Source of the DNA: Deltaproteobacteria bacterium
GTDB lineage: Bacteria; Desulfobacterota; DSM-4660; Desulfatiglandales; HGW-15
Assembly (NCBI GenBank): GCA_019307745.1
Contig: JAFDJA010000008.1
Span: 1-32,451 of the forward strand
Direction: 5' to 3'
DNA length: 32,451 bases
The translations under genes were made by a program, and so were the position numbers. This document shows positions 1-8,963 of this stretch, piece after piece (the stretch's first letter is position 1; every line of letters begins with the position of its first letter). The notes under the pieces are model-generated. The model had not been told where the DNA came from. It did no database searches and saw only the letters and a program-made list of their open reading frames with translations.

Positions 1-66
1 CAAGCCTCCAGCGTTAAAAAGTACAAGAAGCCCGATTAATATATTGAATAGACGCTGTTTTTCCAT
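1..66 (-). CDS. N-terminal fragment of a minus-strand protein with a hydrophobic N-terminus (truncated by window edge)
   Basis: Reverse complement of 1-66 reads ATG GAA AAA CAG CGT CTA TTC AAT ATA TTA ATC GGG CTT CTT GTA CTT TTT AAC GCT GGA GGC TTG (MEKQRLFNILIGLLVLFNAGGL), a signal/TM-like start; runs off the window. Confidence 0.4.
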   Translation of the reverse strand, partial: MEKQRLFNILIGLLVLFNAGGL

Positions 67-429
67 AAATAGATCTTTCAGTATTTTAGTGTGGTTTGAA
101 CATTGAGATTGGAAAAAGTTAAAAAGAGAACCTCCCCTCTTTTTTGATCCGCATAAAATTAATAATCCAACACTGTTTTGTTTGTCAATGGAAAAATGGG
201 AAATAGGAAATTCATTATACTGTATTATCGCCATGGAACGGGTGAATCAATCTGAATTTTTCGGTTGTTTCTATTTAAATAGAGTTTGGTTGTGGAAAAA
301 ACCACAAGATATAGTGTTCGCTTCTTGTTTTTGCTACGATATGCATAAGATATATAAATTTAGATTAATTGCGAAAGAATGTTTGACAAATGTGGATATG
401 CATGGCATCTTATTGATAATAATCCATAA

Positions 430-592
430 TCCGTAATAAAACGGATCAAGGAAGAGAATAATGACTGCCGGATGGGGTCTAAACGCTATTTGGGGGTCAA
501 CCAGAAGGTGTTTGACGCACACGCCATATAGCAGGCCCGATGTGCCAGGGTAAAGGTCTATTATCTGATTTGCAGATAAATGGTGACCATTT
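430..592 (+). ncRNA. candidate structured RNA / leader (five consecutive short dyads), unclassified
   Basis: Inverted repeats TCCGT(430-434)/ACGGA(441-445); GTCAACC(496-502)/GG..TTGAC(507-516); GCACA(517-521)/TGTGC(541-545) with inner GCC/GGC; TTATCTG(561-567)/CAGATAA(573-579); AAATGGT(578-584)/ACCATTT(586-592). No convincing ORF in this stretch. Confidence 0.3.
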
Positions 593-704
593 TCAAAAGA
601 GTTGATCAAATACAAAGATGCTAGGATTTAAGATTTCACGCTAGAGCTTGATCCTCGAATCCTTGACTATTTTTTCCCAAGTGGTCGGGAGAAGACAATA
701 AATA

Positions 705-1043
705 ATGGATAGAGATGCCGTGATTAATGAGTTTTCAGAAGAAAGATCAGGTCGCCTGAAGACTATGGAGAAATTTAATAGCGTAGAAATTTCCCTGAAG
801 GGACTTGACCTTCCATACCAGTTCAAGATATGGGATGTTGCTACTGAGTCAGTAGGGGTCCTTGTAAAGGAAGAGTCTACTATTTTGCCTTTTTTAAATG
901 AGGGAGATGCATTGGACATGAAATACTATTCTGTTGACTCAACAGAAAATATCCTGACGGTAATTCAACATATCACAAAAAACGACCATGGAAGATTGAA
1001 GGGGCATTATCTGGTGGGTTTAAGGTTTATAGAAGCCAGATAA
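705..1043 (+). CDS. small PilZ-like domain protein (degenerate; canonical RxxxR motif not evident)
   Basis: 112 aa ORF, ATG with upstream purine-rich GGGAGAAG; beta-rich pattern VEISLKGLDLPYQFKIWDVATESVGVLVKEES..LNEGDALDMKYY resembles PilZ-type proteins. Confidence 0.5.
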   Translation: MDRDAVINEFSEERSGRLKTMEKFNSVEISLKGLDLPYQFKIWDVATESVGVLVKEESTILPFLNEGDALDMKYYSVDSTENILTVIQHITKNDHGRLKGHYLVGLRFIEAR

Positions 1044-1104
1044 GAGACAGCAGCTTTTTCCATCTAAGTTATTGTTCCGGATCTCAATTTTTTCAAATAT
1101 ATGC

Positions 1105-1132
1105 AACCATGCCCCCGGGTGTGGTTTTTTTT
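1105..1132 (+). terminator. Rho-independent terminator-like hairpin after the PilZ-like gene
   Basis: AACCATGCCC/GGGTGTGGTT stem (with G-U pairs) followed by TTTTTTTT. Confidence 0.6.
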
Positions 1133-1406
1133 ATGGTCATTTTGGGTTGAAAAAGATTAATATATTTTGATATGGATCTTATAATTGGTTTCCAATCAGA
1201 AATGGCCCTTTTCTGCAATAGCAGCGTCAATCTGATGGTCTTGTAGTTCGGCATACTATTATATTTTCCCGCTCAAGTCTTTGACTTTCTTGATCTTGCG
1301 AAAACCTGCGCATCTTTGAATTGGAAGCTATCTGGTGTCGAATTAACATTTATTTGTGGATGCCAGTTAATAAAATCAATGTTCCGGTAATCTGCTGATA
1401 GGCAGG

Positions 1407-1448
1407 ACTGGTTTTTTATGGTCATGTTTTAAGACCAGTATTTTTTTT
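1407..1448 (+). promoter_or_regulatory. terminator/attenuator-like hairpin just upstream of the next ORF
   Basis: ACTGGTTTT(1407-1415)/AAGACCAGT(1431-1439) stem followed by A then T8 (1441-1448), about 20 nt before ATG at 1468. Confidence 0.4.
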
Positions 1449-1467
1449 AAAAAAAAAGGTGAAGTAT

Positions 1468-2463
1468 ATGTCTGCAATCCTGTTCCCCCATACCAGCCTG
1501 CCTGGAGAAATCTTGAAAAAGTTATGCGAATTTTTCAGGCCAATCACCATATGTCAGCCATGGTTTATGACGCCCCCTATTTCTTCTGATGAGGATATTG
1601 AGGCGGGCTCTATCCGTATTGTTAATCCGCCTGACAGCATGAAGCCTGAAAATGCTTTTGATAATCTTTTGACGGATTATCAAAGGTGGACAGACCTGAA
1701 TAGTGGTAGGCATTATGCGGATATTGTCAGGATGGACAGGCCTGATGATCCTGGAGAGGACAGCACCTGGGGAATCAGGCAGATGCTTGGCCGGATGATC
1801 CGGCCTGATGCCCCTGTTGAAAAGAATAATATTTTAAAGTATCACCTTATTCTGCATATGGCCCGGGAGATAGAGATTCAACGTTATGAGGCAGACAAAA
1901 TACGCCGGGAACTGGGCAGGGGAAGGGCGCTTCTTGAGGGAAGTATTGAAAACGCGGACAATATTGACAACCTTCTGGGTGATCTTCCCGGTTTTGATTC
2001 GAAATCGGGGCTGGACGAATCAAATCTGAAAAGGATAACAGAAGCATGGTGCGCCCTTTTTGTGGGACAGCTGACTCAGGGAGGCATTCTTGTTACGACC
2101 AGCCTGGATGTGTTGGATTATATCTGTGAGGCATGGGAGAAAATGAATCCAGAGAAGGATAATGTTGATAATAGTATGATCAGGTTTGACATTCCCTGTG
2201 TCGGGCAGGACAGATATGGCGAGATAGGGGAATTGCTCGTCAGTTTTGGTGATGATCCGGATAAAAAGATTGCAGCCCTGGAAGAACTTGCAGGAGAATT
2301 TAGACCGTCGGAAGGCAAGGAGACATCAGGCCGCATCATAGGCATCACTGTCAAATATCTCAATTCTCCGGCAGGTGAAGAGGCTTTTAAAAAGGATGCC
2401 TTTTTGAATACTCTCCAGGGGAAAACAATTATCCTGGTCCAGGGATTATGCTCTGAGGAGTGA
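1468..2463 (+). CDS. uncharacterised conserved-looking protein
   Basis: Long ORF (track begins with GTG at 1459; ATG 1468 preceded by AAAGGTGAAGT looks the better start); no family recognised. Confidence 0.75.
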   Translation: MSAILFPHTSLPGEILKKLCEFFRPITICQPWFMTPPISSDEDIEAGSIRIVNPPDSMKPENAFDNLLTDYQRWTDLNSGRHYADIVRMDRPDDPGEDSTWGIRQMLGRMIRPDAPVEKNNILKYHLILHMAREIEIQRYEADKIRRELGRGRALLEGSIENADNIDNLLGDLPGFDSKSGLDESNLKRITEAWCALFVGQLTQGGILVTTSLDVLDYICEAWEKMNPEKDNVDNSMIRFDIPCVGQDRYGEIGELLVSFGDDPDKKIAALEELAGEFRPSEGKETSGRIIGITVKYLNSPAGEEAFKKDAFLNTLQGKTIILVQGLCSEE

Positions 2464-2467
2464 GAGA

Positions 2468-2701
2468 ATGGCTCATAAAGAGTTAATTGAACAGGACGGT
2501 TGGATTAAGCGGTTTGCCGCCTGTGAGCCTAGGTTGAGTGAGGCTGTGAAGATGTATCAGGACTCAGGCTTTGATGTCAGGCTGGGGCCTTTTTCAGCAG
2601 GTTCAAAAATTGAACCGGGATGCATGACCTGTTTTAAGGGTTATGAAGATCATTTTGCGGTTATTTATACAAGGCCAAAGAATACTACTCAGGGCATGTA
2701 A
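2468..2701 (+). CDS. small uncharacterised protein (77 aa) with a CMTCF motif
   Basis: Starts 4 nt after the preceding stop, GAGAGA RBS region; probably co-transcribed with 1468-2463. Confidence 0.65.
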   Translation: MAHKELIEQDGWIKRFAACEPRLSEAVKMYQDSGFDVRLGPFSAGSKIEPGCMTCFKGYEDHFAVIYTRPKNTTQGM

Positions 2702-3411
2702 TCTGTCTTAATGTTCTGCATGGCATGAAATATATTGCCTTTTATCTTTTTATTACCCCTGTAAAATGTTTTTAGCATCTTTTTTATTTCTTCCCTTTTG
2801 GTATTTCCGTTTGAAGGGCAACAGGACTTGATTATTGGCAGCTTCATATGTTCTGCAAATCTCCTTAAGGTGTTTTCATCTGTCATGTAAAGAGGGCGTA
2901 TTATTGTCAGCTTTCCATTAAAAAAGTCCTGGACCGGCATCATAGTACTTATATTCGCACTGAATAAGATATTCAGGAAAAACGTCTCAATCATATCATC
3001 CTTGTGATGTCCAAGGGCTATCTTGTTGCAGTCAAACTCTGCTGCTGCCTCAAACACCGCCTTTCTCCTCAGTCTGGAACAGAAAAAACAGGGGTTCTCA
3101 CGATTCTCATCGCTATGCGCCCTGGGGCCAAAATCGCCATAAATGATCCTGTATTCAAATCCCTGTTCCTCAAAAAATGAGCGTAACCTGTCAGCCGAGC
3201 CTGTCCCAAAGCCTGGATCAACGTGGACAGCTATAATCCGGTATTTGATAGGGAGCCATTTCAACCTTTCTCTTAACAGCCACAGGAGGGACATGCTGTC
3301 TTTGCCCCCGGATACGGAAACCATGATGCGGTCTCCCTGTCTTGTCATGTTTTGAATATGGATTGCCTTTCCCATGAGATGTCTTATCTCTTTAAGCATA
3401 TAGTGTGACAT
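2689..3411 (-). CDS. TtcA-like ATP-binding (PP-loop) tRNA thiolation family protein
   Basis: SGGKDS PP-loop, CFFCSRLRR, LGHHKDDMIETFFLN and SCCPS motifs typical of the TtcA/TilS superfamily. Confidence 0.85.
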   Translation of the reverse strand: MSHYMLKEIRHLMGKAIHIQNMTRQGDRIMVSVSGGKDSMSLLWLLRERLKWLPIKYRIIAVHVDPGFGTGSADRLRSFFEEQGFEYRIIYGDFGPRAHSDENRENPCFFCSRLRRKAVFEAAAEFDCNKIALGHHKDDMIETFFLNILFSANISTMMPVQDFFNGKLTIIRPLYMTDENTLRRFAEHMKLPIIKSCCPSNGNTKREEIKKMLKTFYRGNKKIKGNIFHAMQNIKTDYMP

Positions 3412-3418
3412 ATCTTTC

Positions 3419-4078
3419 CTACCTGTGCTGGCGTGGGCCGAAAATGCCTGTGCCGATCCTTACAAGATTCGCGCCTTCTTCAATTGCAATCCTGTAGGAA
3501 TCAGACATGCCCATGGAGAGGTATTTCATCTCTATGCCTGAGATATTCAGACCTCTTATTTTTTCAGATAGCTCCCTGGTCCTCTGGAAGCAGGGGCGGA
3601 TGAGTTCCAGATCTTCTATGAAAGGACCCATTGTCATGAGCCCCATTACCCTTATATTACCCAGTCCTGCAATCTCCCGGACGAGAGAGACAGCCTTGTC
3701 CGGCATTACTCCCGCCTTTTGCTCCTCCTCTCCGCTATTAATTTCTATAAGAATCTCCATGACCTTCCCTATCTTTCCGCATTCCCTGTCAATAGCCTTT
3801 GCAAGTTTCGCAGAATCCACAGTCTCGATCATGTCGAAGATTGTTACGGCCTTTTTTGCCTTATTGGATTGAAGGTGTCCAATTAGATGCCATTTTGCGA
3901 CCCTGCCAATGGCCTCAAACGCCTTTTCAGCCTCCTGCACATAGTTCTCCCCAAGGATGACCAGCCCGGCATCAATGGCCGCCTTAAGTTCCTCCCTCGT
4001 CCTGGTCTTGGCAGCACCGACAATTTGAACCCCCTGTGGCAGTTCATTGAGTATCTTTATTATGTTCTCTTTGATCAT
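3419..4078 (-). CDS. yggS: YggS/PROSC-family pyridoxal-5'-phosphate homeostasis protein
   Basis: ILGENYVQEAEKAF, WHLIGHLQSNKAKKA, LSMGMSDSYRIAIEEGANLVRIGTGIFGPR motifs. Confidence 0.95.
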   Translation of the reverse strand: MIKENIIKILNELPQGVQIVGAAKTRTREELKAAIDAGLVILGENYVQEAEKAFEAIGRVAKWHLIGHLQSNKAKKAVTIFDMIETVDSAKLAKAIDRECGKIGKVMEILIEINSGEEEQKAGVMPDKAVSLVREIAGLGNIRVMGLMTMGPFIEDLELIRPCFQRTRELSEKIRGLNISGIEMKYLSMGMSDSYRIAIEEGANLVRIGTGIFGPRQHR

Positions 4079-4343
4079 TTACTGCCTCCATTAAGGTGGG
4101 CACGAAATATTGTCCATCCATAAATTCAAGATAGCTGTTAATTGGTTTCCAAGTTGGAATGATAAGTACTCTGGTAAAATCGTTCCAATTATTTTTTCTG
4201 TCGACATCCCCTATTCCTTTTCTATTTACTTGAGGTTTATCTAAGTGTCCACTAAAATAGAGAACTTCGAACTTTGCACCAGCTATAGAAGATTCAATTA
4301 TAACGTTTAAATAAACAGGATAAAAATGAATTTTATTGCAGAT
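4043..4343 (-). pseudogene. stop-free minus-strand stretch without start codon, possible gene remnant
   Basis: Manual translation of the reverse strand gives VICNKIHFYPVYLNVIIESSIAGAKFEVLYFSGHLDKPQVNRKGIGDVDRKNNWNDFTRVLIIPTWKPINSYLEFMDGQYFVPTLMEAVND...; bounded by a stop upstream near 4343 and no ATG in the N-terminal part. Confidence 0.25.
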
Positions 4344-5147
4344 TACAATTTACAGGCAGAACCAACCGAGGATTCATTACTGCTTATGTTTGAGAATAAT
4401 ACCCTTTTAGTAGAGCAGACAGGTGATGGCTTTCAGGTGCCATCGGTAACAGGTTCCGGTTTTCCCCTTGTTGATGAGCTGGACCTCCATTACATAGGGA
4501 GTATAGCTGACAAGCACTGCTTCGCAGTCTTAATGGAATCAGGCATCAAGATCCCTGAAGGATTTCAATTCCTAAGCCTTATCCAATTATTCGGATCAAT
4601 TGAAGATCCTCAATTTGCTGCAGCCTGCTTTGCATACCACATTATTCCCTGGCATTGGAATTCCAAGTACTGCGGAAGATGTGGCTCCCTTACGCAGTTC
4701 CTGGCAGAGGAACGGGGAAAGCAATGTGTGGAATGTGGATTGGTTCTGTACCCTGGAATTTCACCGTGTATAATTGTGGCTGTAGTCAGAAACAGGAAGG
4801 AACTTCTTTTGGCAGAGCTGAATCGATCAGACAGGATGCGGTATAGTGTGTTGGCAGGATTTGTAGAAACAGGTGAAACCCTTGAGCATTGTGTCAGAAG
4901 GGAAGTGCGGGAAGAGGTTGGTATTGAGGTTCGTAATATTAAATACTTTGGCAGTCAACCATGGGCATTTTCTCAGTCTCTGATGGTTGCCTTTACAGCG
5001 GAATATGACAGCGGTGAAATCACAGTGGATGGAAAAGAGGTGCGTAATGCAGGGTGGTTTTTATTTGACCAACTTCCTTCTCTCCCTTCTAAGGCTAGTA
5101 TCTCTCGACAGTTGATTGACTGGTTCATTGAGGAATATGGGAATTAA
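4326..5147 (+). CDS. nudC: NAD(+)/NADH diphosphatase (Nudix hydrolase, NudC-like)
   Basis: Zinc ribbon CGRCG...CVECG, Nudix box GFVETGETLEHCVRREVREEVGI, and SQPWAFSQSLM motif of NudC. Confidence 0.93.
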   Translation: MNFIADYNLQAEPTEDSLLLMFENNTLLVEQTGDGFQVPSVTGSGFPLVDELDLHYIGSIADKHCFAVLMESGIKIPEGFQFLSLIQLFGSIEDPQFAAACFAYHIIPWHWNSKYCGRCGSLTQFLAEERGKQCVECGLVLYPGISPCIIVAVVRNRKELLLAELNRSDRMRYSVLAGFVETGETLEHCVRREVREEVGIEVRNIKYFGSQPWAFSQSLMVAFTAEYDSGEITVDGKEVRNAGWFLFDQLPSLPSKASISRQLIDWFIEEYGN

Positions 5148-5367
5148 AGGAGTCACATAGCCAATCCGGTCAGATTATACTAAATGTATGACCTGAATTT
5201 CAATATTGTTTATGCAAGATTCATGTATGACCTATGAACAGGTAAAGAGTATGGTAAATAGGATTTATTTTTTTATAACCAGGAAGAATAAAAATGAGTA
5301 GTAGAGATAGGGTTATAAATACACAATTCTTTCCTTAAACCTTTTATCATGGGAGAGGTGATGGATC

Positions 5368-6663
5368 ATGGAACTGTATAATCTTGTGAGTTTTTTGGGT
5401 ATGTTTGTGCTGATGGGCATTGCATGGCTTTTTTCCACAGACAGGAAGAAGATGAATTGGCATCTGATCGGCTGGGGTCTGGGTCTACAAATTCTGTTTG
5501 CCTTATTCATCTTTGTGGTACCTGAGGGGGCAAAGCTGTTCCTTGTGATCAATGATGCGGTGGTAATGGTCCTTGATTCAGCTACTGCCGGTGTTAGATT
5601 CGTGTTTGGTCCCCTGGCTCAGCCTCCAGGTACTGAAGGATCTCTTGGTTTTATTCTCGCATTTCAAGCATTTCCTACTATCATCTTTTTCTCATCCCTT
5701 GTGGCGGTCCTCTATTTTTTGAATATCATGCCGTTACTCATCAGGTCTTTTGCCTGGTTATTCACAAAATTGATGCGAGTGTCAGGGGCGGAGTCTTTGT
5801 GTGCCGCAAGTAATATTTTTGTGGGTATTGAATCTGCCCTTACTGTACGCCCACACCTTGAGACCATGACGCGATCAGAGCTGTGCACGGTACTGACAGC
5901 GGGGATGGCAACTGTTGCTTCAAATGTACTGGCCCTTTATGTATTTACATTGCATGGGCAGTTTCCCACAATTGCAGGCCACCTGATCTCTGCATCGTTT
6001 CTGTCTGCCCCTGCAGCGCTGATCATGTCCAAGATCCTTTTGCCTGAGACCGGGACTCCTGTAACCCTGGGTGAATCTGTGAGACCACATTATGAGCGAG
6101 ACAACAATCTGTTTGAGGCTGTTATGAGCGGCGCCCAGTCAGGTGTCAAGGTAATCGTGGGGATAGTGGCACTCCTTATCGCGGTCCTGGGTCTTGTTGC
6201 CTTGCTGGACCTGATTCTGGGTTTTGTGGGGGGAAAGATCAACATACTTACCAACATCCAGTTTGACTGGTCCCTAAAGAGTTTTCTGGGCTATATATTC
6301 AGGCCCATTGCATTTATCATTGGTGTGCCTCCAGCTGATGTGAATCTTGCAGGGTCGATAATCGGCGAGCGTATAGTACTGACAGAGGTGGCATCTTATA
6401 AGGACCTTGCCACAGCACTTGCTGAGGGCAGCCTGATGCATCCCAGATCAGCGGTGATAATAGCCTATGCCCTATGCGGATTTGCTCATTTTGCATCCAT
6501 GGCAATCTTTATAGGTGGTGTGTCTGCACTGGCACCAAAAAGGACAAGGGCACTTTCTCAAATAGGATTAAGGGCCTTGGCCGCCGCCACCCTTGCCTGT
6601 CTTATGACAGCGTGCATAGCTGGCGCTTTTTTCACAAAGCAGAGTATACTCGGGGCAGGATAA
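5368..6663 (+). CDS. concentrative nucleoside transporter (CNT/NupC family)
   Basis: Multiple hydrophobic segments, GIESALTVRP, PADVNLAGSIIGERIVLTE, CGFAHFASMAIFIGG motifs of CNT carriers. Confidence 0.9.
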   Translation: MELYNLVSFLGMFVLMGIAWLFSTDRKKMNWHLIGWGLGLQILFALFIFVVPEGAKLFLVINDAVVMVLDSATAGVRFVFGPLAQPPGTEGSLGFILAFQAFPTIIFFSSLVAVLYFLNIMPLLIRSFAWLFTKLMRVSGAESLCAASNIFVGIESALTVRPHLETMTRSELCTVLTAGMATVASNVLALYVFTLHGQFPTIAGHLISASFLSAPAALIMSKILLPETGTPVTLGESVRPHYERDNNLFEAVMSGAQSGVKVIVGIVALLIAVLGLVALLDLILGFVGGKINILTNIQFDWSLKSFLGYIFRPIAFIIGVPPADVNLAGSIIGERIVLTEVASYKDLATALAEGSLMHPRSAVIIAYALCGFAHFASMAIFIGGVSALAPKRTRALSQIGLRALAAATLACLMTACIAGAFFTKQSILGAG

Positions 6664-6785
6664 GTTGAGTATGATCAAGTTAAATGCAATAGTTTATAAA
6701 AACATGATAATGTAATATTTGTTAGGGCGGATAATGCTGCAATAAGGCTTCTATTAAACAAGAAAGATAGATAAAAGGATTTCTT

Positions 6786-7244
6786 ATGAAAGCAAGTGAA
6801 GGAAGCATGGGCAGGGTGTTTGTGATCCGTCTGGAGGATGGAGATGTTGTACCAGATTGCATTGAGGACTTTGCTCGGGATAAGTGTGTGTCAGTGGGTC
6901 ATGTGATTATGGTTGGAGGGACAGGCTCCGGTAAGGTTGTGGTGGGTCCCCGAGTCTCTGATGCTATGCCTCCTGATCCCATGATCAAGAGATTTGATGA
7001 GGCCCATGAGATTATGGGCACGGGCATACTTGCTCCCGGAGAAGACGGAACGCCTGTTCTTCATATGCACGCCTCTTTAGGTCGTTCTGAAGATACCATT
7101 ACCGGATGTGTGCGGCCTGGTATCAGGACCTGGCTTATTGGTGAAGTAATCCTGTATGAGATACTTGGCTCTTATGCCAGACGGACAGTGGATGGGAAAA
7201 CCGGATTCGAGCTTCTGGATGTGAGGAAGAGGGAAGGCGAATGA
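6786..7244 (+). CDS. PPC/DUF296 domain-containing protein
   Basis: FVIRLEDGDVVPDCIEDFA..VGHVIMVGGTGSG..., HMHASLGR, GCVRPG.RTWLIGEVILYEI motifs. Confidence 0.88.
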   Translation: MKASEGSMGRVFVIRLEDGDVVPDCIEDFARDKCVSVGHVIMVGGTGSGKVVVGPRVSDAMPPDPMIKRFDEAHEIMGTGILAPGEDGTPVLHMHASLGRSEDTITGCVRPGIRTWLIGEVILYEILGSYARRTVDGKTGFELLDVRKREGE

Positions 7245-7270
7245 GATCTCCCCAATGATAATACTAATCC

Positions 7271-8143
7271 CTACTCGGTCAAGCATGAATCATAGGCGAT
7301 TAGGGCGGCCCCTGCTGCGCCTGCGATCTGTGTATCCCATTCTGTATGCATGGGTTCGAGTCCGATCATGGGCATGAGCCTGTCCATAACACCCTGGTTT
7401 TTTGCCATGCCCCCTGTTACTGCAAAACCCGATATTACACCAAGCCTTTCCACCAGGGAACAGATCCGCTCTGCCATAGCCCTGCAGTAGGCGGCCAGGA
7501 CCCGCTCTGTGCTCCAGCCCTTTCTTAACAGGTTAACTGCCTCTGATCTGGCGTAAACAACACATGTATGAGATACCGGTCTGGGTTCCTTCTCTACCTG
7601 GAATGATCTTTCACCTATCTCAACTATCGGGACTTCCAGGATGTCAGCAAAGACCTCCATGCCCCGTCCGGTGCCTGCGGCACACTTGTCATTCATATAA
7701 AAGTCGACGACCCTTCCCTGGTTATCGCACCTTATGATTTTAATGTCCTGTCCGCCTATATCAAGGACAGTCTTTACTTCAGGACCGTAGATGAAGTTCG
7801 CGCCCCTTGCGTGACAGGCAATCTCAGTGACGGCATTATCTGCAAAGGGGACGTTTGCTCTCCCATAGCCTGTTCCGACACACCGGTCAACCCTGTCCTC
7901 CGGGATATCGACCTTGTCAAGTGTGTATCCAAGGACCTTTCGGGCACTGTCAGGGCTGTTGGAACCTGTTCTGGTGTTGCCATAGGCAAATATCTGGCTA
8001 TCAGCCATGATAACCGCCTGGGAGCTAACAGAACCCACATCAATGCCCAGTGTGATATATTCCGCGTCTTTCCACCGGATGTCCGGATTTTTCCAGTTGG
8101 ACTCTGTCCATCGCCAATATTCTTTTTTATCGTTTTCCGCCAT
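7271..8143 (-). CDS. BcrD/BzdQ-like activase (BadF/BadG/BcrA/BcrD ATPase family)
   Basis: LGIDVGSVSSQAVIM, RTGSNSPDSA, GTGYGRANVPFA, EIACHARGA, LDIGGQDIKIIRCD, NDKCAAGTGRGMEV, VTGGMAKNQGV; both cluster-binding Cys positions (NDKC, SHTC) present. Confidence 0.92.
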   Translation of the reverse strand: MAENDKKEYWRWTESNWKNPDIRWKDAEYITLGIDVGSVSSQAVIMADSQIFAYGNTRTGSNSPDSARKVLGYTLDKVDIPEDRVDRCVGTGYGRANVPFADNAVTEIACHARGANFIYGPEVKTVLDIGGQDIKIIRCDNQGRVVDFYMNDKCAAGTGRGMEVFADILEVPIVEIGERSFQVEKEPRPVSHTCVVYARSEAVNLLRKGWSTERVLAAYCRAMAERICSLVERLGVISGFAVTGGMAKNQGVMDRLMPMIGLEPMHTEWDTQIAGAAGAALIAYDSCLTE

Positions 8144-8165
8144 TTGAAATCTTATAAAATTTTGT

Positions 8166-8963
8166 TTAAAGCGCTTTGGGGATTGTTTTTAATGTGCTTT
8201 CCGAAGCCATTATTGCAGCTCCTGTTGCGGCACCACACTCCGGTCTTTCAGGGACATAGATCTTACGAAGATTCAACTCTCTTTTCATTGAGTCCGCAAC
8301 TCCCTGATTTTTCCCCACACCACCTGTGATCACTATATCCTCTTGCAAGCCAATCCTGAAGACTAGGGAGGCTATACGAGAGGCAAGGGCATCATGGACA
8401 GCCCTGATAATATCATGTCTCGCAGTCTTTGCATGGATCAGGCCTATTACCTCTGATTCAGCAAAAACCACACACTGGGCATTGATAGGTATCCTTTTCC
8501 CTGATTTCAGTGACAGGGGGCCCATCTCGCTGACAGGTGTTTCAAGTGCCCTCGCGATTGTCTCTATAAATGCCCCTGCACCCGCGGCACACTTCTCATT
8601 TATGGTAAAATCCATGATGGCCCCATCATTATCAATGCGGACAACTTTTACATCTTCCGCGCCTATGTCAATAACCGTACCTGCGTTATTAAAGTAATAT
8701 CTGCCGCCTCTGGCAATGGCCATAATGTCATTGACCATGATATCTGCCATCCCAACTGCTTTCCTGCCTGATCCTGTACTGCCTGTTTTTGTGATCTGAT
8801 CCCTTGTGACTCCCGCATTGCACAGAGCCTCTTCAAGGGATCTAGCCACGGCCTCCTGCTGATTAAACCCTGTGGCTGCAGCCCCACTGCCAATGATTTG
8901 GTTATTCATATATATAACGGTCTTTGTGCTTTTTGTACCGCAGTCTATTCCCGCGAAAATCAT
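8166..8963 (-). CDS. BcrA/BzdP-like activase (BadF/BadG/BcrA/BcrD ATPase family)
   Basis: ORF track opens at 9242, but family homology begins at MIFAGIDCGTKSTKTVIY (ATG at 8963); VIDIGAEDVKVVRID, INEKCAAGAGAFIETIARALE, NAQCVVFAESEV, ITGGVGKNQGV. Confidence 0.9.
   Translation of the reverse strand: MIFAGIDCGTKSTKTVIYMNNQIIGSGAAATGFNQQEAVARSLEEALCNAGVTRDQITKTGSTGSGRKAVGMADIMVNDIMAIARGGRYYFNNAGTVIDIGAEDVKVVRIDNDGAIMDFTINEKCAAGAGAFIETIARALETPVSEMGPLSLKSGKRIPINAQCVVFAESEVIGLIHAKTARHDIIRAVHDALASRIASLVFRIGLQEDIVITGGVGKNQGVADSMKRELNLRKIYVPERPECGAATGAAIMASESTLKTIPKAL

Noticed and set aside
182-615. ORFs 182-436 (+) and 334-615 (-)
   Set aside because: Low-complexity, AT-rich translations with no recognisable family and mutual overlap; the region fits non-coding or leader sequence better.
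1181-4153. Shared 13-mer AATTGGTTTCCAA at about 1183 and about 4140
   Set aside because: Flanks do not align beyond the 13-mer; AT-rich context makes coincidence likely.
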